Assembly (NCBI GenBank): GCA_940671915.1
Contig: CALNVZ010003432.1
Coordinates: 5,476,201 to 5,540,200 of the forward strand
Length of the DNA: 64,000 bases
Direction of reading: 5' to 3'
From: Paracentrotus lividus
Lineage: Eukaryota > Echinodermata > Echinoidea > Camarodonta > Echinidae
In this document: positions 1-10,900 of the stretch, piece after piece
How positions within the stretch are numbered: position 1 is the stretch's first letter
Layout: each line of letters opens with the position of its first letter
Position numbers and translations under genes: made by a program
Notes under the pieces: generated by a model
Database searches by the model: none
The model's input: only the letters and a program-made list of their open reading frames with translations
Told to the model about the DNA's origin: nothing

Positions 1-145
1 AAAATGGTAAATAGGTGAAGTGGCAATTAGACCAAAAGTCAATTAAACAAACTGGTTGTAGAAGAAATTGAATCAGACCATGTGGGATGAGACCAAACAG
101 GCATTAGTAAAAGTGGGTTTAGACCAAATGACAGTTTACCATTTC
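1..145 (-). repeat. degenerate 'TTTGGTCTAAT' repeat
   Basis: Read on the minus strand this stretch is a run of short degenerate phrases of the type 'catttggtctcatccc' and 'tttggtctaaac'. The same phrases occur at 19330-19395 and at 51950-52375, so this is a dispersed repeat family, not coding sequence. The open frame across it has no recognisable protein content. Confidence 0.6.
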
Positions 146-833
146 TAGGTACATTGTAAGAGAGGTAAGAGTTGGGATGATTAATTAAAATATGGTACAC
201 AGTGAGACTTTTATGCAAGAATTCCATGCGACAAAGATCTCAGTTAGTTTCTATAAATCTGTATTTGATTGTAACGTGTTATGTAACATGAACCAGAGGT
301 TAAATATTTGCCATTATTATTTTCTCTCAGCATTGATCATTTAATTGTGGCTCTGAATGTTCATTCCAAATTTTATGTTGATTTTGTAAATATTGATTTT
401 TTATCATTACCAAGACTCACGATTCTCTTGAAGTGTTTTTGATAAAGTTTATAAATAAATTATGTATATTTTTGTATAATTGGTGAAATAATATAAATAT
501 ATATAAACTGGCAAGAAACCTATGCAGTGTTACTGTCATATAATGTATTGGAGCAATATTTGCAGTACTAATTTATCATTTTCAAATAGTGCTTCCTTTT
601 TACCCTTTATTTAGTCAAGTGTATACGTCAAATTTATGGAAATTTTTCTGTATTTGTGTAACAGCTGCATTTGTTTATAACAATGTAAACAAAAATATGT
701 TATAATATAATTGTTATAAGATATTATAAAATAATTATGAAGTACTAATAATGTGTAATATCAAAATCCATTTCCAGTGTGTATGAGATCATGCTAACTC
801 TATACGATTGCTGACCATTGTGTCAGTGATTGT

Positions 834-836
<3 letters not shown>

Positions 837-908
<72 letters not shown>
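837..908 (+). repeat. uninterrupted poly-T run of about 72 bases
   Basis: A pure T tract followed by 'gttttgtttttgtttg'. The paralogous flank at 19880 has only a short T-rich stretch here, so the tract expanded or was inserted after the duplication. No polymerase III promoter is visible on either side. Confidence 0.9.
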
Positions 909-909
<1 letters not shown>

Positions 910-1096
910 TTTTGTTTTTGTTTGTTGTAAAGGATGACTTAGCAGCTGAGCAAACCTTGATGAAATAATTTTATATTTGTGGAATATTTTAGTTATCTTA
1001 TTAACTTTGTTCTTGTCATTGTTGGCAATATATATATTTTTTTCGATATATATATATCTATCTTACGTAAAGGAATTTACGCCGTTGGGAAGTTAA

Positions 1097-1232
1097 ATAG
1101 ACAATTAATTTATTCATTTGTCTCCAACGGTAGAACCATGCATGTTGGTAGAAACATGCAGCAGTTGCGTGTGTTTCTACCATCATGCATGGTTCTACCG
1201 TTGGAGACAAATGAATAAATTAATTGTCTATA
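1097..1232. repeat. near-perfect palindrome inserted in the duplicated flank
   Basis: The arm 1097-1144 ('atagacaattaatttattca...') returns as its reverse complement at 1184-1232, and the centre adds a further 'ggtagaaaca/tgtttctacc' pairing, so nearly the whole element folds into one hairpin. 'tatatatctatctt' occurs on both sides (about 1050 and 1230), which may be a target duplication. The paralogous flank near 20010 lacks it. Confidence 0.75.
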
Positions 1233-1497
1233 TATCTATCTTCCTAAACATGAATTTGCAATATTTGAAATATATCACTATGTAAGCGCTTGAATAGGAA
1301 GACGGACCGCTGAATGCATAATTTTGTAGGGAAAAAAATCATCTTGCTGAAATATTAATATAAATATATATTAATAAAAATAAATTTCGTAATAAATATT
1401 TTAACGATAATTAAATGTGTGCCCGGACTCTTGTTTATGTTTTCAATTGCAGCAGTGAAAGTCTAAAATTGGGACAGATGCACATAGAGCTAAATAG

Positions 1498-1630
1498 AAA
1501 GAGGGAGACAGATCCTGGTGAGGGGGAGGGAGAGAGAGTGAGAAAGAGAGAGGGGGAAGAGAGAGAGGGAGAGAGAGAGAGAGGGAGAGGGAGAGAGAGA
1601 GAGAGAGAGAGGAAGTGAGAGGGAAGAGGA
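1498..1630 (+). repeat. (GA)n-rich low-complexity tract
   Basis: Purine-rich GAGA tract; open frames across it on both strands are composition artefacts. It corresponds to the (GA)n tract at 22518-22640 in the paralogous flank. Confidence 0.85.
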
Positions 1631-1666
1631 GTATTTTGGGATGAAGTCCTTCGGAATATATATTAA

Positions 1667-2248
1667 AGGGGAATCCAACCCAAGGAGAGAATCAACCTTA
1701 CAGGAAAGAGGAAAATGAGAGGAGCAATCTAAAAAAAGTTTCATCAAAATCGGTTATAAAATATTAAGAGAGTTATGAAAGTTTGAAAAGTCTAGTTGTT
1801 CCTTTTATGGGGATCCTCAAATTGGGATCATCGGCTTCAAAATGGCCGATCTTATGGACAACTCTCCATTCATTTTGTACACAAATTTTCAGATTTTCCC
1901 TATTTTATTTCAAAATTGGTCTTATTTACTTCTGAAATAAAAATATGTCATGGGAAAATATATTTTACACAACATATGTTGAGCTCAGAAGGAGGTATGA
2001 TATATTTCAAAAGAAAATGGGGAAAATCTGAAAATTTGTGTACAAAATGAATGGAGAGTTTTCCATGAGATCGGCCATTTTGAAGCCGTTGATGCCAATT
2101 TGAGGATCCCCATAGAAGGAACAACGAGACTTTTCAAACTTCCATAACTCTCTTATTTTATAACCGATTTTGATGAAACTTTTTTAGATTGCTCCTCTCA
2201 TTTTCCTCTTTCCTGTAAGGTTGATTTCTCCTTGGGTTGGATTCCCCT
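1667..2248. mobile_element. non-autonomous DNA transposon with about 245-bp TIRs and TTAA target sites
   Basis: The ends 'aggggaatccaaccc' and 'gggttggattcccct' are exact inverted repeats, and the inversion continues to about 1912 on the left and 2000 on the right, leaving a short loop. TTAA lies directly outside both ends (1663-1666 and 2249-2252), as expected for the piggyBac superfamily. No transposase is present. A smaller TTAA-flanked element with an AGGGA start lies at 63231-63660. Confidence 0.8.
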
Positions 2249-2252
2249 TTAA

Positions 2253-3346
2253 TCATAGTTGATCTTATCCGTCAGATCATTCCGGTGAATGTGAACATCT
2301 TTGCATACATTTTATTGATGTCACCGCTAGAGGCCAGATAAAATAATGTCAATACAGGTTTGGGGCATGCAGAGAGAACACTCAAGCACAATACAAGCGA
2401 CATAAGAGAGATGGCAAAAGCGAAAGAAAGGTTTTTACATGCAGAGAATAAAGCCTTGCCATTTTAGAATAAACACTTTTACACATTTTGATTTTTATAT
2501 TTTATTTTTGTTATTCAATTATATATAAACACAACAAAAAAAAGTAAGTTCCTCCTTTCTTAAGATATCAACCATTTTTTAACCAGGAGGAGTTTTAAAA
2601 AAAATCTAATTATATGTCCGTGTACATGGTGTAGGTCATTTTAAGTGAGCGATTTTTAAGAATAAACATTATGTCATGCTTCAGTGAGCAATGGTTGAAG
2701 GCGGAAATGTCTTCTTCTTTTTTTTTAAGTTCACAAGCCGGTTATCACAAGTTATCACAACTTTGAATAAATGATTTTAATAATAATAATAATAATTAAC
2801 GTTTCTTATAATAGCGCATATCACAAACATAAAGAAAGTCCCTATGCACTTGAAAGAAAAAGAGGACAGAGTAATGAAGATAACGAAGCACCATAAATTT
2901 TGGAACAATGTTAAATCTTTTTTAGCATCACACTTGTCAAAAGGAATGCCACATGATTGTGTGACCTAACATACAAAATGAGTTATTGGTCAAAATTTCA
3001 CGTTTGAGTAAGCACTGGGTAAAAATTACAAAACTGCCATTTTTGCCTATTTGACGCTGTGTAGACTCTAGTCGATCAAATATGATGGCATTCCTGTTTT
3101 GAAGTGTATTTTCGACTTTTGCAAACAATGTCCCCTTATTCACGGTTGAATGAACCCATCAAACAACCCCCCCCCCCAAAAAAAAGAGACCATTTTAGAA
3201 ATATGCAGTAATTTTATGCACTAAAAATCATCTCAATAACATTTTTTGTGTTATGTTTATAATCTTTGGGCACGTGCCTATGATCCTATGGCATTTATTT
3301 ATGATATCATGCTTCAGAGACTGGATCTGGAAAGTACTTTTTCATG
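2253..3346. other. intergenic sequence, no gene seen
   Basis: AT-rich sequence with a short (AAT)n run near 2782 and a C10/A9 run near 3168. I see no coding exon, promoter or clear repeat end here. Confidence 0.6.
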
Positions 3347-3348
3347 TA

Positions 3349-4197
3349 GGGGAGACCGGGTATGGACGTTACAAAATTCACATTTTGGGCCAGATAATTC
3401 TAATGAAAGTACTCACACACTCCATTTTGGGTCTGTAGTTAGCCTATTATGTTGGCTAAAACCTGAGGCACATAACGCTTGAAAACATGTAAACACTAAT
3501 TAACTACAGCTTAATTAATGAAGACATTTTTTTGTAACAACCTACCCCGTATACGGGGTAGGTTGTTACACCATACGGGGTATTATATGTAAACATACGG
3601 GGTAATTTGTTACAATGTGTAAATCTCTTATACCATACTTTTGTTTCAACTTTCCAGTTTCTTGGTATCGTTATCAGTAGATCAAGTAGAGCTCTAGCAT
3701 AGACTAAAGTAATAATAAAAATATCAAAATATTAACCCCTGAAAATTGAAACAAAATTACTTTACATGTGTAATGTAATTGGGGTAGGTTGTTACATCGA
3801 CGTGAGGTATGTTGTTGTAACAACCATACCCATGGGTGATTTAACAAATAAAATCAACTGTAGCAAAGCCATTAGGCAGAATTACAGGGCATGGCTCAGG
3901 GGTATATTAGTTACATACATGTACTATATTCACAATACCAAACTATCATCATGTGCCTTCAGTTGTAAGAACTATTACAAATTTTAATTTTTGTCAAAAA
4001 TTCAATTGGAACTGTAAAAAATGGTTTTTGTTGATTTACATTTTAATAAAACAACGGAGAAACCTCACGACAGGCAATTCATCACAGCTATGTGTAGGCT
4101 GTATATAGATGCCAGTTAGCACGAACTCTCTTGTTCCAACTTAGCACGCTGAGAACTGTAACAACTGACCCGTGTAACTTCCATACCCGGTCTCCCC
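3349..4197. mobile_element. TA-flanked non-autonomous TIR element
   Basis: The left end 'ggggagaccgggtatgg' is matched by the inverted right end 'ccatacccggtctcccc', and both are bordered by TA (3347-3348 and 4198-4199), the target duplication of Tc1/mariner-type elements. Inside are several 'ggggtaggttgttac' phrases, including a self-complementary pair around 3541-3570. There is no transposase frame, so this is a MITE-like derivative of about 849 bp. Confidence 0.75.
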
Positions 4198-4359
4198 TAT
4201 TGGCTAAAATTTAATTTCTTACTTTGATTGAACATTACAATTATTTTCGGGGAGTACCTCAGATTTTAAAAATCCTGACGTTTCACACCTCAGGATACAT
4301 ACAATGCGAAAGAGCCACTGAGCAAGAAAGATAATGCGGAGGGCAAGCAAGCACCCTGG

Positions 4360-4494
4360 GGGGCATTTCATCAAAGGACTTGTCGGACATTTTATCCGAC
4401 AAATTTGCTCTCAGCCAATCAGATGCAAGCATTTCAGTAGCTTATAACAGTTTGTCGGATAAAACGTCCGACAAGTCCTTTGATGAAATGCCCC
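4360..4494. mobile_element. 135-bp MITE with 5-bp target duplication CCTGG
   Basis: The ends 'ggggcatttcatcaaaggac' and 'gtcctttgatgaaatgcccc' are perfect inverted repeats, extending inward over the 'ttgtcgga...tccgacaa' pairs. CCTGG borders both ends (4355-4359 and 4495-4499). The open frame over it is a by-product of the inverted repeat. It lies about 420 bp upstream of the secreted-protein start codon. Confidence 0.85.
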
Positions 4495-4814
4495 CCTGGC
4501 CCTCGGCATGGGTTTCTCCGCTCGGTCTTGATTGGTTGAAAGTTAATAGTGGGTTCTCAACCAATGGGAGCCCACTTTCTCATGAGTCCTTTCCCAGTCT
4601 AAATTCAGACAGTATAACACAATTTCACCATGAGATCGTCACCTAGTTTAGCGTTCAGCAAAGAGCAATCTTCTACTCTTTTCATGATATTTTATATAAA
4701 ACATATTAAATCTCCATACATTGTTGCTCATTAATAATACGGTACCGCTGCGCAGAATCAATTCTAGGCCTAATTTTGTAAAGAACGTGCTGAATAAAAG
4801 ACTATTTTTTCCTT

Positions 4815-4844
4815 TGATCACGTGATCATGGGGAATTTTTGATC
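4815..4844 (+). promoter_or_regulatory. putative proximal promoter motifs: E-box palindrome and CRE-like site
   Basis: A 14-base palindrome 'tgatcacgtgatca' (4815-4828) with a CACGTG E-box at its centre lies about 80 bp upstream of the start codon. It is followed by 'ggggaattttt', which loosely resembles a kappaB half site, and 'tgacgtga', a CRE-like motif. Position and symmetry are seen; regulatory use is inference. I see no TATA box. Confidence 0.35.
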
Positions 4845-4909
4845 ATGTGACGTGACCCGACGATTCCGAAAGTCACTGCGTCCAAACTCATCTGGCAATC
4901 TGTGTCAAG

Positions 4910-7900
4910 ATGGAGTGTTTTTCGGTTGTTTTCTTGCTATTTATTGGATTTATTTCACCCTGTGTGGAATCGCTGAGTCCATCACGACTATGTGTAATCG
5001 AAAATCGAGTGGGAAACCAACGAGGAATGCTTGCTTTCCGATCTGCTACTCCAGCTACCGTACTGGTGAGCTACGGAAATTCGGACACCGCTTCAGCGGC
5101 TTGGGGCCCGTGGGAATCCATCGGAGCTCCGCTAGCCAGTCAACCGTTGTCCAATCCGTCGTGTGTGCATTCACAAGGAAATCAAACCCAGGTTTGTACG
5201 TCTCAAAATTCTTGTCCTTTTGAGTAATGCAGCTTAATGAAAAGAACAGATACCTTGCTACAACCCTAGCTATAGTATAGACTTTTCCTGACAGTAGGAT
5301 GAACTGATCTCTTGTTTTATTATTTTCTGACCACTTGATCTTAATATCTTATATCTTGATGATTTTGATCCCATGGCATCATATCAATCTAAATCAGCTT
5401 AAGTCACTGTGTCTGCGTCCGTTTGGTAAATACACTGAACACAATTTTAGCTTTTATATCTTTACTGGTTCTCCTACTCCTATGCAAGGACATTTTCTTA
5501 TTTGTAAAAAAGAGCAATTGTTAGTGTTGCTTTGTAGATTTAAGTAGTGTCTAATCTCTAGAATAAAAATCTTAATTTACAAAAAAAATAAAAGCTCTAA
5601 GAAAAACTCAATTTTAGTTTGTTTGCATCAGCGACCACTGTATAGTCCAAGCGAAGTTCTCTACTCTTACTGCCCTCGCCAAGAAACCGCCACATAAAAT
5701 ACCATTGTGGAAGAACATTGCACTTGAAGACTTTAAATTAAAGACCAAGAACTTAAATCAGATTATTCCAGAGAGACCCTGAAAACAAACACTGTAGAAG
5801 GCCTACATCAGAGCTAAGAAGTCGGGCAGACAAAACGACTGGACTAAGTTCACGACATATCGCAAGCAAGCTACAAGAGCAATTAGATCAGCACATAGAC
5901 AATACATTAAAAATTTGACTGATAGTGAAAATTCAAAGGATTTTGGAGGTACATACGTTCCCGAAGGAAGGACAATGTGGGTGTCCAAACCCTTAAAGTC
6001 AACAACCAGTTGTTAACCGACGATCAAGATAAGGCAACAGCACTTTCAAATCAGTTTGAAAGTGTCTTTACCCTGTGAGAACAATAATCAAGGACCAACT
6101 ATGGATGGAGACCTTATCCAGAATGCCACCATAGTCATCGATGTCGAAGGAGTCAGAAAATTACTCCTGAATATTAAGTTACAAAGCTATTGGACCTGAT
6201 CAAATACAAACAGAGCCCTGAAGATGGCAGCAGACGAAGTCGCTCCAGTTCTGAGGCATATCTTTCAACAATCTCTCGACCAAAGCGAATCTCTTTAGAT
6301 TGGAGAAGAGCCAACATCACACCTATCCATAAAAAAGGACAACTACAGACCCAGTCAATTACCGCCCGGTCTCGTTGACATGTGTTTGCTGCAAGTTGTT
6401 AGAGCATATTTTGGACTCAAATCCATGGCTCACTTAACCAAATGGAACATACTTTCCGATAATCAACATGCATTCAGGAAGGCGAGATCCTGTGAGACGC
6501 AACTTATCCTGACTGTACATGACTTCACAAAGAATCTTGATCAAGGATTGACCACGGATGTAGCAATTTTGGACTTTGCGAAGGCCTTTGACGTCATGCC
6601 CCACGATCTCTCCTCACTAAGCTTCATTTCTACGGGATTAGATCCAAACTCAACAATGGATAGCATCATTTCTTACCAAGATCACAGAGAGTCATGGTAA
6701 ACGGGAGAAGTTCAGACTGGTTCAAGTTCTAAGCGGAGCGCCGCAAGGTACAGTCCTTGGACCTCACCTCTTCCTGCTCCACATCAACGACATCGGAACT
6801 GGAGTAAGGAGCACAACCAGACTCTTCGCGGATGATTGCTTAATCTATAACACCATAAGACAGTACTACTTGTTCTTAAACGAATCATATAAATACCTCT
6901 TTTTGAAGTAAATTTTGAATAATATTCCCAATCTAAATAATCACTTAATGAAGAATAACGCTTTAAACGTTTCAATAGTTTCCTCTCTGCATAGTATTAT
7001 TATCAATTTTCTTCTTATATACAGTTAATTTACTATGCTATTACTATTTACTACTATACTATGATTATTGTAATGATTGTTGTGGTTTTTTTTTAATGAT
7101 TGTAACCATCGCAATTCAGTCTGCGGACTGTGAGAATGGAATATATTCAATAAAGTCCTTCAATTCAATTCAATCAATAAAGTCTCCGGAAGACGAGGAA
7201 CAACTCCAAGAAGACCTTAACACCATGGTCGCCTGGTCAAGGAAGTGGGGAATGAACTTCAACCCAAGTAAATGTACAACCATGCGAATAACTAGGAGTA
7301 GGAAGCCATCTAAGACTAACTACAGAATGATGGGAGTTAACCTCGAAGAGACCATCCATAGTAAATACCTTGGAATCACCATACAGAACGACATGAGATG
7401 GTCCAGACAAGTCGATCAGTCTAGATGTAAGGCCATGAAGATCCTTAATTTTCTGAAAAGGAACTTCTATCATACCTCATCCTCAACTAAGAGAAGCTGC
7501 ACTCCATGTTAGTCAACCCACCTAGGATACGCTACTGCTGCTTGGGACCCCACACAGCCAAAGATTCTGCCAACCTAGAAAGAGTCCAGAACGTAGCGTG
7601 TCGATTTATCAAAAAGGACTTAGGGAAGAGACACAAGTGTCACTGCTTGAAGAACTCCCTAGGCTGGATGCCACTTCAGGACGAGAGACGTATCACCCGC
7701 ATCACCTGCCTGTACAAAATGATCCATGGGTTATGGACATCAACTACAGACATTACATCACACCAAAGGGTGAGCGTGCAAGACGTGGTCATGACACAAT
7801 TCCAGATGACCCGAGTTTGATACTGACATCCATGCGTACTCATTCTTCCCCGAACTGTGAAAGATTGGAATAACCTGCCCCCCTCAGTAATAAATCAACC

Positions 7901-10900
7901 ATCCGAATACCTTCAAATCCTCCCTAAGGCAATAATAGCCCCAACTCAGCAACATAGTTAGCGCCCGTCACGACACACTCCAGTTTAAAACACCTCTACG
8001 GCGTCTTCTGGAGGATACCCACCAAGTACCAAGTACCATACCAAGTATGCGGAGAGTTTAACACTCTTTTGTACTGAGTAAATCTACAAAGAAAGAAGAA
8101 GGATGGACTGTTTCAATAGGTACCATTAATTAAAGTATAATTAGAGTCTAATGTTTTTAATTGCAACTTTCACTCATTTTCTGATATAGATCTTTGTACA
8201 AGCATCCAATGGTCAGGTGTATGTGGCAGTGCAAGATGGTGTTGAATTCATGAAGTTTTCTTCCTGGAAGAAAGTTGGTTCCAACGCGATCCCGGTCATT
8301 TCGCCTCAGCGATCTGTACTCATTGATTCTGTATCAGCTCACTGGTATGGAACTGAGCTTATGGTCTTTGCTCGTTCAATCAGCAATGCTTCCCAGCTGT
8401 ATTGGTGTAAAGGTAAATCACTTCATAAATTCATCTTTAAAATGCATCCTCTCTAATCCATCTAATCTAAAGTGATCTGGAGTGGCCACTTGCCACGTGC
8501 TTTACAAACACTTTTAATAAGCCAGAGTCTCTTGTTTGTTATAGACCTTGGTGGAAAATCTTGTGTTTAAGAGGTTTGAGTCACTGTCATATGCAAGTTC
8601 AAAACATGTCACATTGCACTTAATACACCCTCCATTGTTACATTCCTCTTAATACATGCAAACATGGCTAAATTTGAAGTCCTTGTCGTATGATGTAACA
8701 CTTCATTTTAAAAAAAATTTTTACCATGAAAAGTTGTTGTAAATTTAGTGGTTTGGGATTTTAAAAGTTCATAAGACATAACATTATAACTTCAATATTT
8801 GGCTAAAAATCTTTTATTTTTATACATATATGGTACAAGCGTAAAGTGTTAACTATTGCAGTACATTCCTATTGCATCCTATCCAAATCTCCAGGAAATT
8901 CATCAAGCTTTGGTGCGTGGGGTCTTGTAGCCGGTACCACTATCCTTGGTACAGATGTTACAATCATCAGGAACCCTTTCGTTAACAAGTACGAGGCTTT
9001 TATGTTATCAACTGGGGGAAAGATGCATAGGACGTGGCAACATGATGCAAAGAGCTTCGCTGGCTGGACCACTATGAATTGTAAGATATTCTTTGATGAT
9101 ATGATATTTATAGTTTTATAGATCTATATTACTTAAAGGTTCACTGGTGGTAGAACGAATAAAAGTGTAGAATTTAAAATAATGATACTTGATTTTTATA
9201 TTACCTAATAATGGTTTTCCAGTTACTTGTAACTACTGAAAGAGCTTTCTTCTTCTTCTTCTTCTTCTTCCGTAATCTTCAAAGGGCTCTGCAGCCTATC
9301 TCGAAGATGAAAAATTACTTGCGTGCACGTTATGAGGAGGAGTGCGGGGAACTGTCTAAATAGTTCGCAGGAGATTCTGGAAACTGTCAAGCGAGACTGC
9401 AATTGACAACTTGGTTTGGAAGCTTATTCCATTCGGGGATAGTTCGTTGGGAAAAGGCAAACTTGTCAATATTGCCTCTGGGGCGGTATGTCTGGAAGCA
9501 CTTATCATGGTTTTTTACTGGTTGTTGTAGTGCTTAAGGTGAAGAATTTAGTTTGGGGTATTGCGACGAGGTCATTTGCAATCCTGTCACATGCTGAGTC
9601 TGCTCCGCAGTACGTCTAGAAGACAAGCTGGGCCATTTCAGTTTGGAAATCATGCTGGTTACGCTGCTAGTTCTTCGGTTGTCAGCCATAACGTAGCGGG
9701 CTGCTTGTCGTTGGATCCTTTCCAGATTCTGGGTGTCCTGCAACGGTGTGGGGATCCCAGACATTCAGCAGTATTCTAAGTGGGGTCGTATAAGGGATTT
9801 GTATGCTGCCTCTTTGAAAGACTGTGGGTAGAACCTCGTGTTACGCCTGACAAAGCCCAGCTGTGTTCGATTAGGCTTTCTTGCAGATTAGATGGCGATA
9901 TGGGATGACCACTTGAAGTTCAGATAGAGTTACTCCAGATATTTTCCACTCTTGCAGGATTGGAGAACGGTGTTATGGATTAATAACTGTAGTTCTTGGA
10001 GATCGAGAAGGGCAAAACCTCAGGACAAACATTTGCCAGGGTTGAAAGACATCAGCCAGGTGTTTCCCATTGTTGGAGTGCATCAAGGTCCTTCTGCAAC
10101 ATCCGAGCTTCTGACTTGCTGGAGATATCACGATACAGCAGGAAGGATGTTAGGAGGAGGATGTTGTCCTGGTTCAGTGGTAGAAACCGATTCAAAATGC
10201 TTGCTAAGGATATCAGCCTTGTCTTGACTGGAAGAATATTAAGACGTCCTTCACAGAGAAGTTGCTGAATACCTGTTGAGTCTTGCTTAGCCTTTTTGAA
10301 CATATTGATAAAAGGCTTGGGCTTTTCTTTCTAGGCTAGGGCCAAATGCATCATTAAGATAATCCCATCTCGCAGAAACGGAGAGCTTTCTGGACTTGGG
10401 ATCTCAGCTTCCTGAAGAGGCTCCAATCTTCATGAGATTGGCTCTTTGAGAGCACGGTTGTTGTATACACGTTGCTTCTGTCCTGATCGTGCTCTTGATT
10501 TCGCCTCGTGAATGTAGGGTAAGTTGAACCTAGTGCTACTCATCTTGCTAGGGACGTACTTTTCCTTCAAGTACAGTAACTTTAATTCCTTAAAGCTATT
10601 CACCAAGCTATTCAAGCCATCTGACAGCCCCAAGATGCGCGTCTGGCTCACCCCAGTTTGGAAGTTTCAGTAAACACCCGAGAAACGACGCCCAGAGCTC
10701 AGACTCCTGATCCTTGCTCAAAGTCTGCCCTTCCTTAGTTGCTAGCTCTGGACTTTGTTTTCTGTCTTTAAGCAGAGCGTACAGTCACCTCGACAATTAG
10801 AATTCATGGATCGCTAATCCCCGGAATGATTTGACGGATTCAATCATGTTGGGTACTAGTGATAGAAGATCAAGCATGTTCTGTTGTCGCGTGGGGAAAT

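Larger units (their letters stand above)
298..1640 (+). other. 3' flank of an upstream paralogous gene (duplicated block, copy 1)
   Basis: This block aligns colinearly with 19398-22640, the sequence just downstream of the secreted-protein gene. Shared landmarks in the same order include 'tggagcaatatttgcagtac' (549 and 19610), 'ccatttccagtgtgtat' (768 and 19818), a 'gcccggact.ttgttta' phrase (1422 and 22228) and a 'gaaagagggaga.agatcc' phrase leading into a (GA)n tract (1498 and 22518). The simplest reading is a tandem duplication of gene plus flank, with the coding part of the older copy left of the window. This copy alone has a 72-T run and a palindromic insertion; the other alone has a nested TIR element. 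Confidence 0.7.
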
